Origin: Deinococcus aquatilis DSM 23025
GTDB lineage: Bacteria; Deinococcota; Deinococci; Deinococcales; Deinococcaceae
Length of the DNA: 64,000 nt
Assembly (NCBI RefSeq): GCF_000378445.1
Contig: NZ_KB899702.1
Span: 1 to 64,000, forward strand
Reading direction: 5' to 3'
This document shows, in pieces, positions 25,610 to 34,926 of this stretch (position 1 is its first letter; each line of letters opens with the position of its first letter). The notes below the pieces were generated by a model. The model was not told where the DNA came from. It did no database searches and worked only from the letters and a program-made list of their open reading frames with translations. Both the position numbers and the translations under genes were made by a program.

Positions 25610-26623
25610 ATGCGCCACTCCAAGCTTGCCGCCGTTGCCGCCACCCTCGCCCTCACCGCCACCGCCGCCGTCAGTGTGGCCCTCGCCCAGAGCAGCGCCC
25701 AGCCCATCATCGGCCTGATTACCAAGACCGAAACCAACCCATTTTTCGTGAAGATGAAAGAGGGTGCACAGAAAGAAGCCACCCGTCTGGGGGCCAAGCT
25801 GCTGACCGGCGCAGGCAAGGCCGACGGTGACAACGCCGGACAGGTCACGGCCATCGAGAACATGGTGGCCGCCGGAGCCAAAACCATCCTGATCACGCCC
25901 AGCGACGCCAAGGCCATCGTGCCCGCGATTGCCAAAGCCCGCGCCGCTGGCGTCATGGTCATCGCGCTCGACAGCCCCACCGAACCCACCAGCGCTGTAG
26001 ACGCCCTGTTTGCCACCAACAACTACCAGGCGGGCATCCTGATCGGCCAGTGGGCCAAGAAAGCGATGGGCAACAAGACCGCCGTCATCGCCGCGCTTGA
26101 CCTGTTCCCCGGCCACCCGGTGGGCATTGCCCGCCACAACGGATTCCTGGCAGGCTTCGGCAAGTCGGGCATCACGGCCAGCACCAAAAATCAGGTGAAT
26201 ACGGGCGTCGCCTGCGCTCAGGATTCCTTCGGGGATCAGGCCAAAGGTCAGACGGCCATGGAAAACTGCCTCCAGCGCAACCCCAACATCAACCTCGTGT
26301 ACACCATCAATGAACCCGCCGCCGCAGGTGCCTATCAGGCCCTGAAAGCCATCGGCAAAGAAAAAGACGTGTTGATCGTGTCGGTCGACGGCGGCTGCGC
26401 GGGCGTACGCAACGTGGTCGGCGGTGTGATCGCGGCCACCAGCCAGCAGTACCCCCTCAAGATGGCCGCGATGGGCGTGGCTGCGGGCGTGAACTACGCC
26501 AAAACCGGCAAGAAAGTCAGCGGCTACACCGATACCGGCGTGACCCTGATCACCAACAAGGCGCAGGCGGGCGTGAAGAGCAGCGACAGCAAGTTCGGCC
26601 TCGCCAACTGCTGGGGCCAGTAA
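25610..26623 (+). CDS. frcB: Sugar ABC transporter substrate-binding protein, FrcB-like
   Basis: The 337-residue periplasmic protein has a signal peptide (LAAVAATLALTATAAVSVALA) and the ribose/fructose-binding fold (IGLITKTETNPFFVKMKEGA, then IDNMVAAGAKTILITPSDAK-like text, and VYTINEPAAAGAYQAL). Start ATG 25610 follows AGGAGA. Gene order B-C-A and the single-domain ATPase resemble the fructose system FrcBCA, so fructose is the best guess, but ribose or another hexose is possible. Highly expressed binding proteins are often followed by a hairpin, as here. Confidence 0.85.
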   Translation: MRHSKLAAVAATLALTATAAVSVALAQSSAQPIIGLITKTETNPFFVKMKEGAQKEATRLGAKLLTGAGKADGDNAGQVTAIENMVAAGAKTILITPSDAKAIVPAIAKARAAGVMVIALDSPTEPTSAVDALFATNNYQAGILIGQWAKKAMGNKTAVIAALDLFPGHPVGIARHNGFLAGFGKSGITASTKNQVNTGVACAQDSFGDQAKGQTAMENCLQRNPNINLVYTINEPAAAGAYQALKAIGKEKDVLIVSVDGGCAGVRNVVGGVIAATSQQYPLKMAAMGVAAGVNYAKTGKKVSGYTDTGVTLITNKAQAGVKSSDSKFGLANCWGQ

Positions 26624-26666
26624 CCTTCAGCGCTTCGGGCGAAGCCTGATCGTTCGTTCCCTCTAG

Positions 26667-26713
26667 GAAGGAAGCCAACACAGATCCATTTCTGAAGCTG
26701 GCTTCCTTCTTTT
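26667..26713 (+). terminator. Intra-operon hairpin between frcB and frcC
   Basis: GAAGGAAGCCA (26667-26677) pairs perfectly with TGGCTTCCTTC (26699-26709), followed by TTTTC. An 11-bp stem here probably causes partial termination or protects the 3' end of frcB mRNA, so that binding protein exceeds permease. Confidence 0.75.
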
Positions 26714-26768
26714 CTCTCGCACTTTCTCTCCCCTCACGCTCTTTCTGTTTTTTCCAGAGGTTCCCGCT

Positions 26769-27749
26769 ATGACTCAGCCTGCCACCGCTCCGCCCGCTGC
26801 CAAACGTCCGGCGCTGCCCAGTCTCTCTACGTTGGGGCCCTTGATCGCCCTGCTGCTGGCCTGCATCTTTTTTGCCACGCAGTCCGACCGCTTCCTGACG
26901 GCTACCACGCTGTCTCTGGTCCTGAAACAGATTTCTTTTGTGGCCGTGATTGCCATCGGCCAGACGCTGGTGATCCTGACTTCGGGCATTGACCTGAGCT
27001 GCGGTGTGATCATGGCTCTGGGCAGTGTGGTCATGACCAAATTCGCCGTCGAACTGGGGATGCCGCCCATTCTGGCGATTCTGTGCGGATTGATCATCAC
27101 CACGGCCATCGGTGCCCTGAACGGCGTGCTGATTACCCGCCTGCGGCTTCCGCCCTTTATTGCCACGCTGGGCATGTACGGCATCGTCTTTGCCGCCACC
27201 CAGATCTATTCCAACGCCCAGACCGTCACCAATCTGCCCCCCGCGCTCAACTTTCTGGGCCAGACCTTCAACATTCTGGGCACGCCCTTTACCTTCGGCG
27301 CAGTGCTGATGCTGCTGCTGTTCGGGCTGGCGTGGTTCTTCCTGACGCAAACCGCGCCGGGCCGTCACGTCTACGCGGTGGGCAACAACCCCGAAGCCGT
27401 GCGCCTCAGCGGGATTCCTACCACGCGCCTGCTGATCAGCGTGTATGCAGTGGCGGGCCTGCTGTACGGCATTGCCGCCCTGATTCTGGTGGGGCGCGTG
27501 GGTGCAGGCGACCCCAACGCCGGACAGACCGAAAACCTGGAGAGCATCACTGCTGTAGTGCTGGGCGGTACCAGCCTCTTCGGTGGGCGCGGCAACGTAC
27601 TGGGCACCTTTCTGGGGGCGCTGATCGTGGGCGTGTTCCGTGTGGGCCTCACGCTCAGCGGCGTCAACAGCGTGTACCAGATCCTCATTACAGGCGTGCT
27701 GATTATTCTGGCCGTCGCCACCGATCAGTTTTCCAGAAGGAAGGCGTAA
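26769..27749 (+). CDS. frcC: Sugar ABC transporter permease, FrcC-like
   Basis: The 326-residue BPD_transp_2 permease has eight to ten hydrophobic segments. The family motif GRGNVLGTFLGALIVGVFRVG comes near the end, and ITSGIDLSCGVIMALGSVV-type text (SGIDLSCGVIMALGSV) marks the ribose/fructose subgroup. It forms the membrane channel with two copies of the ATPase encoded 3 bp downstream. SD AGAGG precedes the start. Confidence 0.9.
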   Translation: MTQPATAPPAAKRPALPSLSTLGPLIALLLACIFFATQSDRFLTATTLSLVLKQISFVAVIAIGQTLVILTSGIDLSCGVIMALGSVVMTKFAVELGMPPILAILCGLIITTAIGALNGVLITRLRLPPFIATLGMYGIVFAATQIYSNAQTVTNLPPALNFLGQTFNILGTPFTFGAVLMLLLFGLAWFFLTQTAPGRHVYAVGNNPEAVRLSGIPTTRLLISVYAVAGLLYGIAALILVGRVGAGDPNAGQTENLESITAVVLGGTSLFGGRGNVLGTFLGALIVGVFRVGLTLSGVNSVYQILITGVLIILAVATDQFSRRKA

Positions 27750-27752
27750 CTC

Positions 27753-28580
<828 letters not shown>

Positions 28581-28613
28581 TGGCCTGTTGCTGACCCTGC
28601 AACTCCAGGAATA

Positions 28614-28655
28614 TGACCCCACTGGCAAAGCGTCGGTGGGGTCACGTTCTGTTTG
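28614..28655 (+). terminator. Terminator of the frc operon
   Basis: TGACCCCAC (28614-28622) pairs with GTGGGGTCA (28636-28644). The following sequence CGTTCTGTTTGG is T-rich but lacks a perfect T run. Confidence 0.75.
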
Positions 28656-29169
28656 GACGCAGCTCTCCGGCCTACAGGACATATCAGTGGGAAAACCGTT
28701 GTAGACGGATTTTTGCGGTGGCACGTCAGCCCCGGACTTTCCTGATCAGTAGGGTGCCCTGAGTGATTGGCAACCTTGATGGCTGTCGGTGGGGAAGTCC
28801 TTTCTCTCGGCGCGGTGCGCTGATCGGGAACGCTATGCGGGTCATTCAGGTGCAGTTGGACGTGTTGGTGCTGGGTGCGGCGGGTTGGGGCGTGCATTCT
28901 GCGGGGCCTGGAGACGACCCGAAAAGCGGTAGGGCATCGGCTGAGAAAATAGACCAAAGAAAGAACAGCGATGCGCGGCTCTGGGTGAGGACGGGGCCGC
29001 GTCAGCAGGCGGTATGGCGTGGGTCAACTCGGTATCTGTGTCCTCGGCCCCGTCCTGTTTGCCACTCGCTCTGCTTCGCCGCTTTGCCAGTCCGCTCCGA
29101 TAATTCTCGCGCAGTCTCGCCATTTGGGATCAGAGATCTCAGAACATTCAGGAAGAAAATTTCGACAGC
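28656..29169. other. Gene-free stretch with a long perfect inverted repeat
   Basis: No protein-coding frame is credible over these 500 bp. AGGACGGGGCCG (28988-28999) and CGGCCCCGTCCT (29045-29056) form a perfect 12-bp stem around a 45-nt loop, followed on the plus strand by GTTTG. It could be a terminator-like end, a small RNA or a mobile remnant. Confidence 0.4.
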
Positions 29170-29191
29170 AAAAACCCCGCGCGAGGCGGGG
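29170..29191 (-). terminator. Terminator of the tRNA operon
   Basis: CCCCGC (29175-29180) and GCGGGG (29186-29191) flank a 5-nt loop. On the minus strand the stem is followed by TTTTT (29174-29170). It lies 8 nt past the tRNA-Thr 3' end. Confidence 0.85.
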
Positions 29192-29199
29192 CATTTCCT

Positions 29200-29274
<75 letters not shown>

Positions 29275-29316
29275 CCGCTGTCCTACTTTCCCCATTGACC
29301 TGCTCAGGTGAAGCCT

Positions 29317-29392
<76 letters not shown>

Positions 29393-29415
29393 GAAATTCC
29401 CCGAAGGGAAAGGGA

Positions 29416-29491
<76 letters not shown>

Positions 29492-29554
29492 AATCCTTAA
29501 ACTGTATGCCGCTTCAGGCTTCCCGAAAGAATGCACTGAAAAGCAGCGGGGTTA

Positions 29555-29583
29555 AGGATAGCCGCGCTCCCGCGCCTTGTCAA
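29555..29583 (-). promoter_or_regulatory. Promoter of the Asp-Phe-Thr tRNA operon
   Basis: On the minus strand a consensus TTGACA (29583-29578) is separated by exactly 17 nt from TATCCT (29560-29555). The start point is about 55 nt before tRNA-Asp. The GC-rich spacer and near-consensus boxes suit a strong housekeeping promoter. Confidence 0.88.
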
Positions 29584-29626
29584 CCGGATGATAAATCGCG
29601 CGGCTGAAATACAGAAGCGGCCCCAA

Positions 29627-30400
29627 CTAAAAAGGCACGGCTCGCACGCTCTGAACAGGACTGAGAGCATCAGCATCGAGCATCAGCTCCAGGTATTCGC
29701 GGCTGTGCAGGGCGTCAATCATGGCAAAGTCTGGGCGTCCTTCCTCGTCTTCATGAATGTAGATGCCGTGTTCGAGTTGGGTGTGGCCGTACACGCCGAA
29801 GGCCAGGCCAGCCATCTGCACGTATTCCGGCGACTCGTGGAACCAGCGTTTGGTAGAGGGGTCGGCATAGAAGAGGTCGTCGTAATAGGTGTGAGCAGGC
29901 ATGGGGCTGACATGTGCGAACTGAACTCCAGCCAGACGTATTTCCCGGATAAAACCCTGAATCCACCCGCTCAGGTGGGGCGGAAGATGCAGGCCGCCAT
30001 GCGCCGGGTCAAATTCCACATGCACCATGCCGCCCGTCGTACCCAACACATACGACGTGTTCAGTACGGCGTCGTCGTGGTTGCCCAGAATGATATGGAC
30101 CGCGTGTGGAGCGGCTTCCTGATAGGTTTTCAGGCGTTCCAGATGCTTCACCTGTTCGCGGGCAGCCAAAAACAGGTGGTCAGGATCTCGGGGATCGAAG
30201 TCCAGCAGTCCGGTCAGGCGGGCGTATTCGTGCACATTCTTGGGATGCACGAGGTCGCCAATTAAAACGACCTGGTACAGTCCTGCCCGCACGGGCAAGG
30301 TCGGCAGCCCCTCCACATCCACACAACTGGCTGCCCGAAGTGCCCCCCACAGGCCTTCCCAGTCGGCGTGAACGTCCCCTATGGCAATAAACTTCTGCAC
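29627..30400 (-). CDS. Calcineurin-like metallophosphoesterase
   Basis: The 257-residue protein has the two-metal phosphoesterase motifs GDVHADWEG, GDLVHP, GNHDDAVL, HVSPMPAH and YGHTQ. It should hydrolyse phosphate mono- or diesters; the substrate is unknown. A GTG start at 30400 is chosen because AGGAGG (30414-30409) lies eight bases upstream and conserved sequence (VQKFIAIGDVHAD) begins there. An ATG 14 codons earlier has no such site. Confidence 0.87.
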   Translation of the reverse strand: MQKFIAIGDVHADWEGLWGALRAASCVDVEGLPTLPVRAGLYQVVLIGDLVHPKNVHEYARLTGLLDFDPRDPDHLFLAAREQVKHLERLKTYQEAAPHAVHIILGNHDDAVLNTSYVLGTTGGMVHVEFDPAHGGLHLPPHLSGWIQGFIREIRLAGVQFAHVSPMPAHTYYDDLFYADPSTKRWFHESPEYVQMAGLAFGVYGHTQLEHGIYIHEDEEGRPDFAMIDALHSREYLELMLDADALSPVQSVRAVPF

Positions 30401-30482
30401 GCCCCTGGCCTCCTGTGTGCTGGCTCTCGCCGCGGCCTCCATTCTGCCTCAAGGCCGCTTGCTCCGCTGGAGAAATACTGTA

Positions 30483-31088
30483 TTAGCCCTTCAGAATCCC
30501 CTGAAGTTCCTTATAGATGGCCCGGCTTTCATCTACGGTTTCTCCGTAACCGCGCAGGACCACCCGCGCCGCCGCACCACCCTTGCCCGCCGCTTTCAAC
30601 TGCTCCATCAGGTCCTCAATGTGTCGCCGGGCTTTTTCCATCTGGGGATCGCGGGGTGTCTCGGGCGGCAGCGGCACGGTTGCGGTCAGCGACACAGTCT
30701 CGCTGTCGGCGTCTACGTCCAGATCTGAAGTATTGGCCCCGTCTTCGGCGTCATATTCCACCCACTGCCCTTCACTGTTGCTGCCCACCCCAAACAGGCG
30801 GCCAGCGTCGGCAAGGGCAGCCAGCTTTGCGTCGGTCAGCGAGTGCGCCTGCGCCAGCCCCTCGCGCTGCACGCCCAGCACAGTCAGGCGGGCACGCACC
30901 ACAGGCGGCGTCATGGAGTCGCAGCCCCAGCCGATGCCCCAGGTGGGGTCCACGCGGTCAAGCAGTGCGGCCAGGGAATCGGGATCGGGGGCGGGCGTCA
31001 CGCGGGCCTGATCGCCCCGGACTTCCAACGTTGCCCAAGCGGTCATGCTGGCACGCAGCGCCTCACGTACACGGTCTAGGTCGGCCAT
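30483..31088 (-). CDS. Possible Rad52/DdrA-like single-strand annealing protein
   Basis: The 201-residue protein is not clearly recognised, but its centre resembles the Rad52 fold. A WGIGWGCDSM strand is followed by VVRARLTVLGVQREGLAQAH, then SLTDAKLAALADAGRLFGVG and a WVEYD strand. Rad52-type proteins show a strand block, then an SDAxKRAAxxFGIG-like helix and a W-x-E/D ending. The C-terminus is a charged helix (KARRHIEDLMEQLKAAGKGG). There is no Walker motif. A TAGACT box 7 nt before the ATG is shared with the peroxiredoxin gene. Family assignment is inference. Confidence 0.4.
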   Translation of the reverse strand: MADLDRVREALRASMTAWATLEVRGDQARVTPAPDPDSLAALLDRVDPTWGIGWGCDSMTPPVVRARLTVLGVQREGLAQAHSLTDAKLAALADAGRLFGVGSNSEGQWVEYDAEDGANTSDLDVDADSETVSLTATVPLPPETPRDPQMEKARRHIEDLMEQLKAAGKGGAAARVVLRGYGETVDESRAIYKELQGILKG

Positions 31089-31095
31089 ATCTCCG

Positions 31096-31101
31096 AGTCT
31101 A
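31096..31101 (-). promoter_or_regulatory. TAGACT -10 box, same string as at 7337
   Basis: Minus-strand CCCGCTAGACTCGGAG precedes the start, with TAGACT 7 nt from the ATG. The identical string precedes the peroxiredoxin gene, which suggests shared promoter recognition. Confidence 0.5.
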
Positions 31102-31247
31102 GCGGGTGGGGTCGGCTCCGGGGAGGGGAGGAGGCCTCAGCTGGCACTACGTTGGGGGAGCCATAAGGGTTGTGAATTGTGGCGACACATTTTTCCCAGA
31201 GGTCCGGGAACCGCCCCCCCTCCTGCACTCCACTGCCCAGCTCCTCT

Positions 31248-32165
31248 TTAGCGGGTCAGCGCCTCTTCCAGCGCCTCGGCAAAGGCGTCCTCGTCATCGA
31301 TCCACGGGTAATGTCCGGCGTCCAGCACCGTCACGTCGGCATCGGCCAGATCGGCCAGCCAGCCCACCTGCTCGGGGTAACTGGTACGGTCATGTGCACC
31401 CGCGATCACGAAAATGGGGCGGCGAACCTCTTGCAGATAGGGCGTGTACTCAAATTCCCACATGCCCTGATTGACCAGGGCTTCCTGCACCTCGCCGCCG
31501 CCTGCCAACTGTCCTCCGGCGTCGGCAAATTCCAGATGCATCCGGCTGGGCGCGTCTCTAAACTGCATGGCGTTCAGCAGGTCGCGCCCGTTCAGCAGTT
31601 CAAAGGCGGCCTCGACGCGGGCGCTCCCCACCATCGGATGCTGGCCCTCGGCTGCCTTGGCGATCACGTCGGGGGCAGGGTCTGCAAGGGCTACCTTGCG
31701 GCTGGCACTGGCCTCCGCCAGCAGGGTCAGGGCCAGTTCGGGAAAATGCACCCACGGATTGACCACCACCACCCGCGCCGTGGTCAGGGGATGCCGCCGC
31801 GCATATTCCAGCGCCACCAATGCCCCGAAACCGTGTCCCAGCGGCACGATCTTGCCCAGATCCAGATGATCGCGCAGGGCTTCCACATCGGCCACCAGCG
31901 TATCCAGATCCAGCGCGGCGTCGCCCTGTTCGGTGTCTTCCAGCGGCCCACTGCGGCCCGATCCCCGCTGATCCAGATACACGACCCGGCGGTCTTCCAG
32001 CCGTTCTCCAAACAGTGCCCGGAAGGAATAGCTGTTATAGCCGGGGCCGCCATGCAAATAGATGATGGCGGGTTCGTCGGCGTCGGTCTGCTCTGGCCCG
32101 GTCACCTCGAAATACAGATCCGCACCGTTCAGGCGCTCTTCAAAGGCATCATCAGACCACGTCAT
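31248..32165 (-). CDS. Alpha/beta hydrolase (proline-iminopeptidase-like) lacking the nucleophile serine
   Basis: The 305-residue protein has the proline iminopeptidase hallmarks IIYLHGGPGYNSY and VVYLDQRGSGRSG. The nucleophile elbow reads PLGHGFGALVALEYA, with Gly (codon GGT) in place of the catalytic Ser of GxSxG. The other triad members look intact (AGAHDRTSYPE for Asp, LDAGHYPW for His). Hydrolase activity is therefore doubtful; it may be a pseudoenzyme or a binding protein. There is no signal peptide. TAGAAT lies 6 nt before the ATG. A single base change from AGT would explain the loss. Confidence 0.8.
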   Translation of the reverse strand: MTWSDDAFEERLNGADLYFEVTGPEQTDADEPAIIYLHGGPGYNSYSFRALFGERLEDRRVVYLDQRGSGRSGPLEDTEQGDAALDLDTLVADVEALRDHLDLGKIVPLGHGFGALVALEYARRHPLTTARVVVVNPWVHFPELALTLLAEASASRKVALADPAPDVIAKAAEGQHPMVGSARVEAAFELLNGRDLLNAMQFRDAPSRMHLEFADAGGQLAGGGEVQEALVNQGMWEFEYTPYLQEVRRPIFVIAGAHDRTSYPEQVGWLADLADADVTVLDAGHYPWIDDEDAFAEALEEALTR

Positions 32166-32326
32166 ACGGGCATTCTAGGGCAGGGGCCAGGGTTCAACAG
32201 GGAACAGTGTGTCGAATCAGGAGTCCTGACCCGCAGGGAGAAGGCCGATTCCCAGTGCCTCTTTAGTCTGCCGTCACGCACAGGCCAGAAGTGGACGCTA
32301 TGAATGAGACACACGGAGGAACAGAG

Positions 32327-32572
32327 ATGACCAAAAACGATGACAGCACCCTGGGCGGCCTTCCCAACGATGCAGGCAACGGCATGAGCGAGCGGGCCGA
32401 GTACACCGGCGAGTCGGAAAGCGGGATGACCGATACCCCTACCGTCACGGGTGGCCCCACCCATACCCGTGACCCCGATGGAGCCGTGCCCCAGCAACCC
32501 GGCCAGAGCGACAGCGCTGCCAGCACGGGCACCAGCTTCGGCACCACTCCGGGCGACGACAAAGGGCTGTAA
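32327..32572 (+). CDS. Small acidic, disordered hydrophilic protein
   Basis: The 81-residue protein has no hydrophobic core and is rich in Gly, Asp, Thr, Ser and Pro (ESESGMTDTPTVTGGPTHTR), as in hydrophilin-like stress proteins. GGAGGA (32315-32320) six bases before ATG 32327 supports translation. A protein of similar character is encoded at 62239-62472. A role in desiccation tolerance is only a guess. Confidence 0.7.
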   Translation: MTKNDDSTLGGLPNDAGNGMSERAEYTGESESGMTDTPTVTGGPTHTRDPDGAVPQQPGQSDSAASTGTSFGTTPGDDKGL

Positions 32573-32584
32573 TAGTCCTCTGTC

Positions 32585-33160
32585 TTAACGCGTATACACC
32601 TTGTACCGCGCCGTGATGTCAAACGTGACACACGGCGTTTCTCCTGACCTGACAGGAGCCACACACACGGTCAATTTGCCGCCTGCACTGACGGTATCGG
32701 CCCGATTCTGGCCGGCCACATCGCTGAGCTTCTTGAAGTGTCCAGTCAGTTCTACCGCTTCGTAGGTGGCCGAGTCCACGGCGCGGTGTAGGGCGTCGGT
32801 CCCCGGATTCACCAGCGGCGACAGTGGCAGCCATTTGCCGTTGCCCCGGCTATCTTTGGCATACAACGTAGCGGACACCCGTGGAATCAAATAGAAAGTA
32901 CGCGCTCCGGGCCACCGTTGCCGTAAGGCCAGCGGCAGACGCAAGGTACACAGCGAGTAACTTTCGTCTATCAACAGGTAGTTCTGACGGGGCGATTTGA
33001 AATAGGTATCGGTGCAGGTCAGGCCAATTTTTTGGCGCGGTACTACCACAGGTTGGGCGGCAGTGGACGGGGCAGGCGCTGTGGCCGCAGGGGGCACAGG
33101 TGCGGTGGCCGAAACAAAACCGAGGGTTACGAGGGCCAGCAAGCTGAGGGTACGGTTCAT
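32585..33160 (-). CDS. Secreted hypothetical protein
   Basis: The 191-residue protein begins with a signal peptide (LSLLALVTLGFVSATA) and then an Ala/Pro linker. The mature part has four cysteines (LTCTDTY, YSLCTL, LTVCVA, TPCVTF), enough for two disulfides. Alternating hydrophobic segments suggest a beta-rich exported domain. AGGAGG six bases upstream fixes ATG 33160. I recognise no family. It converges on the acidic small-protein gene. Confidence 0.75.
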   Translation of the reverse strand: MNRTLSLLALVTLGFVSATAPVPPAATAPAPSTAAQPVVVPRQKIGLTCTDTYFKSPRQNYLLIDESYSLCTLRLPLALRQRWPGARTFYLIPRVSATLYAKDSRGNGKWLPLSPLVNPGTDALHRAVDSATYEAVELTGHFKKLSDVAGQNRADTVSAGGKLTVCVAPVRSGETPCVTFDITARYKVYTR

Positions 33161-33341
33161 GGGGTGCCTCCTGCGGCGGAGTGAGGTCGGCGGGGCCGCG
33201 TCTCAAAGGTCGAAGTTGATCCGAGATGAACTGAGCAAGGCGGGTATTGAAAAAGTACGTTTCCGTGGGAAGAAAGCTTCCCTCCGCTGTTTTGGGTCAG
33301 GCAGAACGTCAACTTCTGAGTGGTCAATAACTTCTAGGTGG

Positions 33342-33893
33342 TCAATTGGCCTGAATCAGTTGAGCCACCACACTCTGGTCGGCCAGCGTAAAACTGCAAC
33401 TGAAATCGGTGCGGGTGTTGCCCTGCCTGACCCAACCGTCCCAGCGTTTGCCATCGGCGTTGGCGCTGAATTGCTCCGATGCCTCCTGCCAACTGGGAAA
33501 AGACAGGTCGTCTGAAGACAGAGTCGTGCCTGAATATTCGGCACCCTGTATCTGCTCACCCTGCAAAAGTTGACCGCTGACTTCCGCTTGGCAACGGTTC
33601 ATCAGGGCAGAGCTGGCTATGCCGCCCGCCGTATCGTCGGCAGGGGCCGTGTGGGGCACGAGATTGGGAAACAGGAGCAGGGTGGCCGCGATGATGGGTA
33701 CGGCAGGCAGCACCCAGCGCAGTGACCACCACCAGGGCGTGGGCTTGGGCCGCAACTGGGCGCGAACTTCCTGACGGTAGGCCTGCACTGCCTCCTGATG
33801 ACGCAACTGGGCTGCACTGTGCGCCAGCGCCTCGGCTGCCGCTACCTCCTCGGCCTCTATACGCTGCCGATCTTCGTTGCTCAGCATGCTCAT
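33342..33893 (-). CDS. Single-span membrane protein with cytoplasmic coiled segment
   Basis: The 183-residue protein begins with a charged Ala-rich helix (EDRQRIEAEEVAAAEALAHS). A proline- and tryptophan-rich segment leads into one membrane helix (WVLPAVPIIAATLLLFPNLV), and an exported C-terminal domain of about 100 residues has two cysteines (MNRCQAEV and FSCSFT). It is unrecognised, but its topology suggests an envelope-tethered protein. A leader region of about 260 bp without features separates it from the small membrane protein gene. Confidence 0.72.
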   Translation of the reverse strand: MSMLSNEDRQRIEAEEVAAAEALAHSAAQLRHQEAVQAYRQEVRAQLRPKPTPWWWSLRWVLPAVPIIAATLLLFPNLVPHTAPADDTAGGIASSALMNRCQAEVSGQLLQGEQIQGAEYSGTTLSSDDLSFPSWQEASEQFSANADGKRWDGWVRQGNTRTDFSCSFTLADQSVVAQLIQAN

Positions 33894-34154
33894 CAGAGTG
33901 CACCACTCATAGTGCTCTGGGCATCAATCAAAAGATGTCAGGCAAAAGGTGGAGGTCAGCCCCACCTTTGACGGGAAGGAGAAGTTAAGTGATGTCCAAA
34001 AATCGCTTGGGCCTGCTGTGCTGATATTGGCGCTCATCTTTGTTGCTCCAGACATCTGGCATTCTCTGATCTTCCTGACTGCCGCCGTAATCCCCGCCCA
34101 ATGAAGGGCCGTGAGGATGCCCCGCAGCGGGCTTGAGCGGCCTATCATGACGGC

Positions 34155-34397
34155 ATGAATATCTTCCCGCGCTTGATGGGTGTGCTGGGCGTCTTGCTGA
34201 TCGTGGGCGCACTGGTGCTGCTGTTCGCCAACGTGATCGCCATCAACCAGCTTCACGCCGTGGCTTCGGCTCTCCGCAACAACACCACTGCCAACCCCGG
34301 TCTCAGCGTGATGCTGACGGTGGGTCTGGCGGCGATTGGGGGCCTGATGGCGGGTGCGGGCGGCGTGCTGGCCATGCGCCGGAGGCCAAGGGCCTGA
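34155..34397 (+). CDS. Small two-span membrane protein
   Basis: The 80-residue protein has hydrophobic helices at about 8-30 and 50-73 (MLTVGLAAIGGLMAGAGGVL) joined by a polar loop (LRNNTTANP), and a basic C-terminus (MRRRPRA). No family was recognised. It is followed by a clear terminator. Confidence 0.72.
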   Translation: MNIFPRLMGVLGVLLIVGALVLLFANVIAINQLHAVASALRNNTTANPGLSVMLTVGLAAIGGLMAGAGGVLAMRRRPRA

Positions 34398-34426
34398 GCT
34401 GACGCTCCCACTTTGATCTTCATCAG

Positions 34427-34460
34427 GCAGGCCGGACTCTGTATGGGTCTGGCCTGCTTC
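34427..34460 (+). terminator. Terminator after the small membrane protein
   Basis: GCAGGCC (34427-34433) and GGCCTGC (34451-34457) form the stem, extended by four more pairs around the loop TCTGTATGG, and TTCTG follows. Confidence 0.75.
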
Positions 34461-34911
34461 TGTCGATTCCTGTGCGGGTGGTCAAAGTGATGAAGCCCCA
34501 GGGTGCTGCCAATTCAAGAGTCAGAACAGGGCCAGTGCATTTTATATTGGCCTCTACTTTACTTACCGTCTGTCTACATAAGCAGCTCATCTTTAAATGT
34601 AATCTGGATACACTTCTTTATCGATTTATTCACAGTCGATTGTTGGAGGCAGAAGCTCTGGTCGGCAGCCTGATGGGGCTGGACAGCACGCCACGCCTAC
34701 CTTCTGATGCAGTTCTTGCCGGGCTTCAGGGCGGCTCATCCAGACGGCTTTGAGGAGGTCTTCCTTTCCAATCTCTCGGCTCATTTCTTGGCAAATGTTG
34801 GAGCGGTGACTTTCAAACTTTACGAGTTTGTTCGGGCGGTTGATCTGTGCCGAACCCTACCCCCTGGGTTGCTGAGCGCTGGGTCGCCTGAGCAACGTCA
34901 TGGCTGTTGAT
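34461..34911. other. AT-rich leader ahead of the permease gene
   Basis: About 450 bp with no credible gene. A clearly AT-rich block (about 34530-34640) stands out from the GC-rich background. The promoter of the permease-stress protein pair must lie here or near 34800-34850, but no convincing hexamer pair was found. Regulation or a mobile remnant are both possible. Confidence 0.45.
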
Positions 34912-34926
34912 TGGAGGAGAAACCGA

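Noticed and set aside
31790..31850. Sequencing error explaining the missing serine of the hydrolase
   Set aside because: Cannot be excluded, but the frame and both flanks are intact and a clean GGT codon is present, so it is reported as seen.
34472..34753. 93-codon frame in the AT-rich leader of the permease gene
   Set aside because: No SD, no family and odd composition; better read as non-coding.
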